Source: JABDMH01 sp965223165
Lineage (GTDB): Bacteria; Bacteroidota; Bacteroidia; Chitinophagales; Saprospiraceae
Reading direction: 5' to 3'
Length of the DNA: 64,000 nucleotides
NCBI GenBank assembly: GCA_965223165.1
Contig: CBDCVQ010000014.1
Coordinates: 310,001-374,000, forward strand
Positions 58,757 through 64,000 of the stretch are shown here, piece after piece; position 1 is the stretch's first letter; each line of letters opens with the position of its first letter. Made by a program: the position numbers and the translations under genes. The notes below the pieces were generated by a model, which ran no database searches, was not told where the DNA came from, and saw only the letters and a list, made by a program, of their open reading frames with translations.

Positions 58757-59764
58757 ATGGAAGTGGACGCGGAGTTGCAAGAGTTGATCAAGAAACTCTA
58801 TGATAAGAAATGTACGCCTCAGGAATTGGAAAAGCTATTTCAATCCCTGGCAAGCATGTCCCACAAGCAGGCCCAACGGGTGATGAAGGAGCTCTGGGAT
58901 CAGGTCAAGAACTATCCTGAATTGGAGGAAGAACTTTCAGGTAAAATGTATGGCAACATACTTTCGACCCTCGAAAAGCAAGGAGCTCCTATTGGCTCCA
59001 AAGATGCCAAGATTCGAAAGTTGGCGAAACGCAGGAGGCAGCTACTCAGCCTTTCGACGGCTGCCGTAGTGTTGATTCTCATGGGGATTACCGGCTGGTT
59101 TTGGACCAGGAGTAGTCATGAAACGATATTGACCACGGAGTATGCAGAGCAGCAAACCCATACGTTGCCAGATGGGTCGACGGTCGTGCTAAACGCCAAT
59201 TCAACCTTGCGCTACGAGCAAAATTGGGGTGCCTCCCGTGACCGTATCATATGGCTCGAGGGAGAAGCATTTTTTGCCGTCGAAAAGAAACCGGTGAGTG
59301 GTCAAAAATTCAAGGTCATCACTGGTGATCTAACCGTGGAAGTCTTGGGCACCTCATTTAATGTCAACAGCCGGCATGCGCAGACGAGGGTCTACCTGGA
59401 GGAGGGCAAGATCGCACTGGCATTAAAGCACCAAGAGGGTCAAACGATGATGGAGCCTGGCGATCTGGTCAGCTATTCCGCGGCGGACCAAAGAATCATC
59501 ACCAGCAATAAAAAGGAGAGTCAAAATCTACATACCTCCTGGAAGAATGGGGTCCTCGTATTTGATGACACACCATTGCGCGATGTCTTGCTGAAAATCG
59601 AAGAGATGTACGGCATTGAGATCAAGCTAAAAGATGAGACGCATTATGACCGACCCATCACCACGGGATTGCCCGTCAAGGAACTAAAGATCGTATTACC
59701 CATGCTGGCGCGAGCCATGAATCTGAACATCGTGAAGGAAGGAGATCTGTACATCATTCAATAG
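58757..59764 (+). CDS. FecR-type anti-sigma factor
   Basis: A protein of 335 residues from the ATG at 58757 (MEVDAELQELIKKLYDKKCT); an in-frame TTG at 58730 is possible. A cytoplasmic N-terminal ~90 residues is followed by one membrane segment (LLSLSTAAVVLILMGITGWF). The periplasmic FecR domain (THTLPDGSTVVLNANSTLRY, IIWLEGEAFFAVEKKPVSGQ, TVEVLGTSFNVNSRHAQTRV) is followed by the DUF4974 domain (FDDTPLRDVLLKIEEMYGIE). It would hold the divergent sigma factor inactive until signalled by the downstream SusC. Confidence 0.92.
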   Translation: MEVDAELQELIKKLYDKKCTPQELEKLFQSLASMSHKQAQRVMKELWDQVKNYPELEEELSGKMYGNILSTLEKQGAPIGSKDAKIRKLAKRRRQLLSLSTAAVVLILMGITGWFWTRSSHETILTTEYAEQQTHTLPDGSTVVLNANSTLRYEQNWGASRDRIIWLEGEAFFAVEKKPVSGQKFKVITGDLTVEVLGTSFNVNSRHAQTRVYLEEGKIALALKHQEGQTMMEPGDLVSYSAADQRIITSNKKESQNLHTSWKNGVLVFDDTPLRDVLLKIEEMYGIEIKLKDETHYDRPITTGLPVKELKIVLPMLARAMNLNIVKEGDLYIIQ

Positions 59765-59779
59765 GCTAAAAACAAAGCT

Positions 59780-59803
59780 GGAACGACCTGGCAGGGCCGT
59801 TCC
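59780..59803 (+). terminator. Hairpin between fecR and susC genes
   Basis: The arms ggaacgacc (59780-59788) and ggccgttcc (59795-59803) pair at eight of nine positions around the loop tggcag. It lies in the 71-base gap between FecR and SusC. It is not followed by a clear T-tract, so it may be an mRNA processing or attenuation element rather than a true terminator. Confidence 0.4.
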
Positions 59804-59835
59804 AACACAATAACAATTACTTAAAAAACTAAGGT

Positions 59836-62800
59836 ATGAATATTCCCTCGGTACATCAAAGATACATCCGGCTCGCCCTGTACTCCGTGCTACTGAGCTT
59901 AGGATCCCTATCGGCGATCGCGATTGACGAATCGCCCGGCTGGATGCAGGAGCGATTGATCACAGACGTTCTCAAAGATTTCGGCGAAGTCTACGAGGTA
60001 TTTTTCACCTACGACGTAGAGCTTCTCAAAGGCGTAAAAGTCGATTTTGAGTTTCGCAAAGGAGAGCTCCTCCAAGATGCCATCACCCGCTTGCTGGCAG
60101 ACAAGAATTTAACCCACCAGTCTTATGGTGACAAGTTCATGGTCATCTATCAGAAAAGCAAACGGGGTGAGCGCAGCGCCAAGAAACTGGGTCGGAAGAT
60201 TCAACAGTTGCAGCGGATGGAGCAAAAGCAAAACCTCAGCGTCCAACGCAAAAGCACCAAACCCAAAGAGCTGTTTCGCTCGGTGATTAAATCCATTGGA
60301 GAAATGGAGCAGGAACTGCCGATACGTGGGACGGTCACCGATGAAAGTGGCAATCCGCTGATCGGAGCCACCATCCTGGTTCGAGGCACCTCCGTGGGCA
60401 CCAGCTCGGATCTGGATGGAACCTACCAATTGAATGCTCCTGATGATGCCACCACCCTGATTGTATCGTATACGGGCTACTCCACCCAGGAGATCGAAAT
60501 CGGAGGAAGGAGCACGATTGACATTCAAATGACCCTCGACATCTCGCAGCTAGAAGAGATCGTGGTAGTGGGTTATGGGGCTAAGAAAAAGGTAAATCTG
60601 ATCGGATCGGTGAGCACCGTATCCAGCGAAGATCTGGGCAACCAGTCCATCACTTCAGCGGGTCAGGCCATCTCCGGGAGAGTACCTGGTGTGCAAATCA
60701 TTCAAGGTTCAGCGCAGCCGGGCAAGGATGATCCCATCATTACGATAAGGGGGGTCAGTACCATTCGCACCAGCGTAGGCGGACAAAATGAAGACACCGC
60801 CCCCTTGGTCATCGTCGACGGCATTCAATCCACCATCAACGACGTGCACCCGCAGGACATTGAGAACATTTCTATCATCAAGGATGCCTCGTCCGCGGCA
60901 ATCTACGGGGCACGTGCCGCCAATGGCGTGATCCTGATCACGACAAAAAGAGGAGAGAATAAGAAGCCGAGGATTACACTAAATTCTTACTACGCTACGC
61001 AGAGTCCCACCTACATTCCGGAGACCCTTAACCCTTACGAATATGCCTTGCTGCGCAATGAAAGTCGCACCAATGTCGGTCGTGCTCCCGATTACGACGC
61101 GGAGATGCTGGAGTGGTTTAGAAACTACAAGCATGAAAGCTGGGCCGACTTTCTCTACGTCGAAGGAGCACCGCTGATGAATCATCATTTGGCCGTATCG
61201 GGAGGCTCCGAGACGGTAAAATACATGGTGTCCGGAGGATTTCAAGATCATGACGGGGTCATCATAAATACCAATTCGAAGCGGTACAACATCCGCTCAA
61301 ATATCGATGTCAAGGTCAGCGATAAAATTAAGGCGGGCATCAATTTCTCTGCCAGCATGACCAAGTTTGTGGAGCCCACCGTCGGGTTGCCCAATTTCAG
61401 CGCGACCATGCTGGTGCGCAACGCGATCAGGCATCCGCCTTTTGCGCTGGTGGACGGGGTAATTAAACCCGACGGCCATTACTCACGCGGCACTGCGGGA
61501 TTCCAGACGCATTCTGGCATCACCCTGGCAGATGCCGAGGTGGGCGGGATGACCGATCGCAAGATTTATCGTGCGGCACCCAACTTATATCTCGAGTATG
61601 AGCCGATCCAGAACCTCTTGATCAAAGCTTCCGGATCCGTCTATATCAGTGACGGAAGGCGCTCTTCGTTTGCAGCACCCTACCTGGTATCGGACGGCAA
61701 TACCCTATTGCCTCGAAATGGTTTGGGGCAACTGAGAGAGTCTTATGACAATAGTACGACGACCCTATTCGAGCTGACCGCCAATTATACCAAGACCCTC
61801 GGTAAGTCAGTCCTTTCTGCCCTGGCGGGATTTAGTGATCAGACCTTTGAGAGCGACTACCTAGAGGCCCTCAATCAGGGCTACTCCGGTGAAGCGCTGC
61901 AAAAGCTAGATGCAGGGTCCATCTCACCGACCGTCGCTGGTCGAGGGCAAGAATGGGCACTGCGATCTGGATTCGGTCGGCTCGGCTACTCGTACGACAA
62001 TAAATATTTATTGGAATTCAATATCAGATACGACGGATCCTCACGCTTTGGACCGGATAATCGTTGGGGTGTCTTCCCCTCATTTTCCGTCGGATGGCGA
62101 GTAGACCAAGAGTCCTTTATGCAAGACGTGGACTTTATTGACAACCTTAAGCTGCGGGCCAACTGGGGTCAACTCGGCAACCAGAATATTGGCAATTATC
62201 GGCACGTCTCTACCATTGCGCTTGATCAAGCATACATATTTAATAATGCGGTTGCCCCGGGTGCTGCTGCCACGACCATCAGCAATCCGAATATTAAATG
62301 GGAGACCACCACAATGACGGATGTAGGCATCGATCTGGGGCTGTTTAACAACCGTCTCTCCATCGAGGCGGACTACTATGTAAAGACGACGGACAATATT
62401 TTGTTGACCCACCCGTACCCCTCACCCTTGGAAATCTATCACCGCCCGCACAAAATCAGGGCAAGGTGGAGAATAACGGCTTTGAGGTGCTCGTCAATTA
62501 TTTTGGCAAAGCCGGAAATGATTTCACCTATAGTATTTCAGCCAACTGGGGACACAACGACAACAAAGTCTTGGAGCTGGACAAGGAATTTATCTCGGCA
62601 AACAAGATCATCACCCAGGTTGGTCAGCCCATCAGCTCGTACTACGGGCATCGGATCTTGGGCATTTTCAACAGCGATGAAGAGGCACAAAATGTGGACA
62701 GGTATGGCGTCCAGCCCGGAGGGGCTACACATGCGGCAGGAGACTACATCTTCGCAGATGAGAATGGCGATGGGGTGGTCAATGCGGACGACCGCGTAAT

Positions 62801-63311
62801 TATTGGCAACACCAATATCCGAAACACGGTCGGAGGCACCGTCACGATGGGCTTTAAGGGTTTCGACCTGCGCGCTGTCTTTCAGGGCGTGCTGGGTCGC
62901 GACATCGAGGACGGCGTCTTTGGCACCGATGGCCTACGGGGCGGCAGCAATTTGCTAAAGCGATTTCTGGATCGATGGACACCTGAGAATCAGGACACGA
63001 GAATACCCAGGGTCGCAGCGGGCGTAAAGTACAACAACTCACTATTTGTGGGTCCAGCCCTGAGCTATCACATCAACGATGCGTCGTACGTGCGCATGAA
63101 GCATATCGAACTGGGCTATGCGCTGCCTCAAGATCTCATTGAGCGCGCAGGTTTTTCAAATGTCCGGTTTTATGTATCTGGGCAAAACCTCCTGACGTTT
63201 ACCGACTTTGTCGAGGGGTTTGATCCCGAAGATGCGCTGCAGTTTAACGATGTAAATGACAGCTACCCACAGGCGAAGACGGTTTCTTTTGGTATTAATC
63301 TGGGTTTTTAA
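59836..63311 (+). CDS. SusC/RagA-type TonB-dependent transporter with STN domain, frameshifted
   Basis: A gene of ~1158 codons in two frames. Residues 1-~40 are a signal segment. An STN signalling domain (TDVLKDFGEVYEVFFTYDVE, LLADKNLTHQSYGDKFMVIY) follows, then a carboxypeptidase-regulatory-like domain (IRGTVTDESGNPLIGATILV). The plug comes next (LEEIVVVGYGAKKKVNLIGS, IIKDASSAAIYGARAANGVI), and then the barrel. Near 62411-62418 the frame slips: the first frame reads NILLTHPYPSPLEIYH, whereas the true sequence continues in the next frame as VPLTLGNLSPPAQNQ and then NGFEVLVNYFGKAGNDFTYS, ending at the stop at 63309-63311. A one-base loss (or a sequence error) would explain it. The protein would import a glycan. 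Confidence 0.9.
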
Positions 63312-63334
63312 TCCGGGCTTAACGTAGAAATAAG

Positions 63335-64000
63335 ATGAAAACTAAATATATATTTCTCGTCGTAACCTTGCTGGCGATTGGCTGCGATGATATTGACCGA
63401 TTCCCCCTTACCACCTTAAGTGATTCTACTTTCTGGCAGACGGCCGACGATGCGGAGATGGCCGTCAACGGCGTGTACAACGTACTTGCCGATAATAATA
63501 TGTACCGGGACTTTTTCATGCAGACGGATGGCATTTCCAATAACATGCTCTCCGCCTACTCCTTTGACGGATTTTTGGAGATCAGTGAAAACCGAGGTTT
63601 TGACACCTCTAGTCCGGTGCCGCGAGCTTTTTGGGCAAAATCGTACGAAGGCATTGTACGAGCCAACGAAGTCATAGCGCGGGTACCAGACATTGACATG
63701 GACTCCGATCTGCAAAACCGGATTCTGGGCGAGGCACGGTTCCTAAGAGGGCTGTTTTATTTCCACCTCACCAATTTGTGGAGTGATGTGCCCCTGGTCC
63801 TAGATCTGCAAACCGTTGGCGAAGAAGCGTTGGTCCCACGGACTCCCAAGGCATCCGTGCTAAATAGCGTCTTTGATGATCTTGATTTTGCGATCAGCCA
63901 CCTGCCGGACTCCTACGGCAGCAGTGATAAAGGCCGGGCGACCAAAGGGGCAGCGCTGACTTTGAAGAGTAGGGTGCACCTGTACCAGGGACAATACAAC
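63335..64000 (+). CDS. SusD/RagB-family lipoprotein, N-terminal part
   Basis: It starts at the ATG at 63335, 23 bases after the SusC stop, and stays open to the window edge (222 codons). The N-terminus has a lipoprotein signal (KTKYIFLVVTLLAIGC). The SusD fold is supported by STFWQTADDAEMAVNGVYNV, YEGIVRANEVIARVPDIDMD, NRILGEARFLRGLFYFHLTN and LWSDVPLVLDLQTVGEEALV. It would bind the glycan on the cell surface together with SusC. The gene is incomplete only because the window ends. Confidence 0.93.
   Translation, partial: MKTKYIFLVVTLLAIGCDDIDRFPLTTLSDSTFWQTADDAEMAVNGVYNVLADNNMYRDFFMQTDGISNNMLSAYSFDGFLEISENRGFDTSSPVPRAFWAKSYEGIVRANEVIARVPDIDMDSDLQNRILGEARFLRGLFYFHLTNLWSDVPLVLDLQTVGEEALVPRTPKASVLNSVFDDLDFAISHLPDSYGSSDKGRATKGAALTLKSRVHLYQGQYN

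Noticed and set aside
1..64000. tRNA or rRNA genes
   Set aside because: I looked for cloverleaf arms ending in a CCA-type acceptor and for conserved rRNA stretches and found none I could support.

Overview
The window most likely comes from a Bacteroidota chromosome, probably a free-living, possibly marine, carbohydrate-degrading lineage of the Saprospiria/Cytophagia kind. The signs are a SusC/SusD pair with an adjacent ECF sigma factor and FecR anti-sigma factor, small outer-membrane beta-barrel proteins, a Nudix-type sugar regulator, a bifunctional rhamnulose-phosphate aldolase/dehydrogenase, and many lipoproteins and secreted enzymes. Several DUF1501/DUF1553 'planctomycete-type' secreted proteins are also present. 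These are common in Planctomycetes but also occur in such Bacteroidota. I saw no tRNA, rRNA or CRISPR array. Species-level placement is not possible from the sequence alone.

Layout. 1-5.9 kb: the tail of a DUF1501 gene, then a divergent TetR regulator and a homogentisate dioxygenase / fumarylacetoacetase / flavin-reductase operon (end of tyrosine-phenylalanine breakdown), a DedA-type membrane protein and a PNPOx-fold protein. 5.9-8.7 kb: a repeat-rich stretch with a 14-copy tandem array of 46-48 bp, a MITE-like element and small beta-barrel proteins. 8.7-11.6 kb: a membrane-anchored GH3 glycosidase divergent from a Nudix regulator, with a perfect dyad between them. 11.6-22 kb: a compact six-gene minus-strand operon (DUF1553/cytochrome, DUF1501, nitrilase, beta-lactamase-fold esterase, FAD oxidoreductase, Gfo/Idh/MocA dehydrogenase), all apparently exported. 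22-24 kb: a DgcN-DgcA pair for D-glutamate conversion. 24-27 kb: a second MITE-like copy followed by a Septu-like ATPase + HNH nuclease pair, a candidate anti-phage system.

27-38.5 kb: a PhoD-like phosphatase, an FG-GAP remnant, an amidohydrolase divergent from an aldo/keto reductase, three long direct repeats, a hexanucleotide satellite in front of a glutamine amidotransferase-like gene, an ArsR/AHSA1 operon, a nitrilase, an MG2/TonB-plug protein and a DUF1080 lipoprotein. 38.6-45.8 kb: a Fic protein, a second hexanucleotide satellite, an SLC12-like transporter, an amidohydrolase and an ABC exporter. 45.8-51.8 kb: a TPR membrane protein, a NYN nuclease-like protein, a DUF1571/LysM protein, and two exported TIM-barrel type proteins. 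51.8-53 kb: a broken IS110 transposase and an unassigned stretch.

53-64 kb forms one likely functional unit: kinase, isomerase and aldolase/dehydrogenase of L-rhamnose catabolism, next to an ECF sigma factor divergent from FecR, a SusC carrying an N-terminal STN signalling domain, and SusD. The suggested job is sensing, import and breakdown of a rhamnose-containing glycan. The SusC gene carries a frameshift in this sequence, and SusD runs off the window edge.
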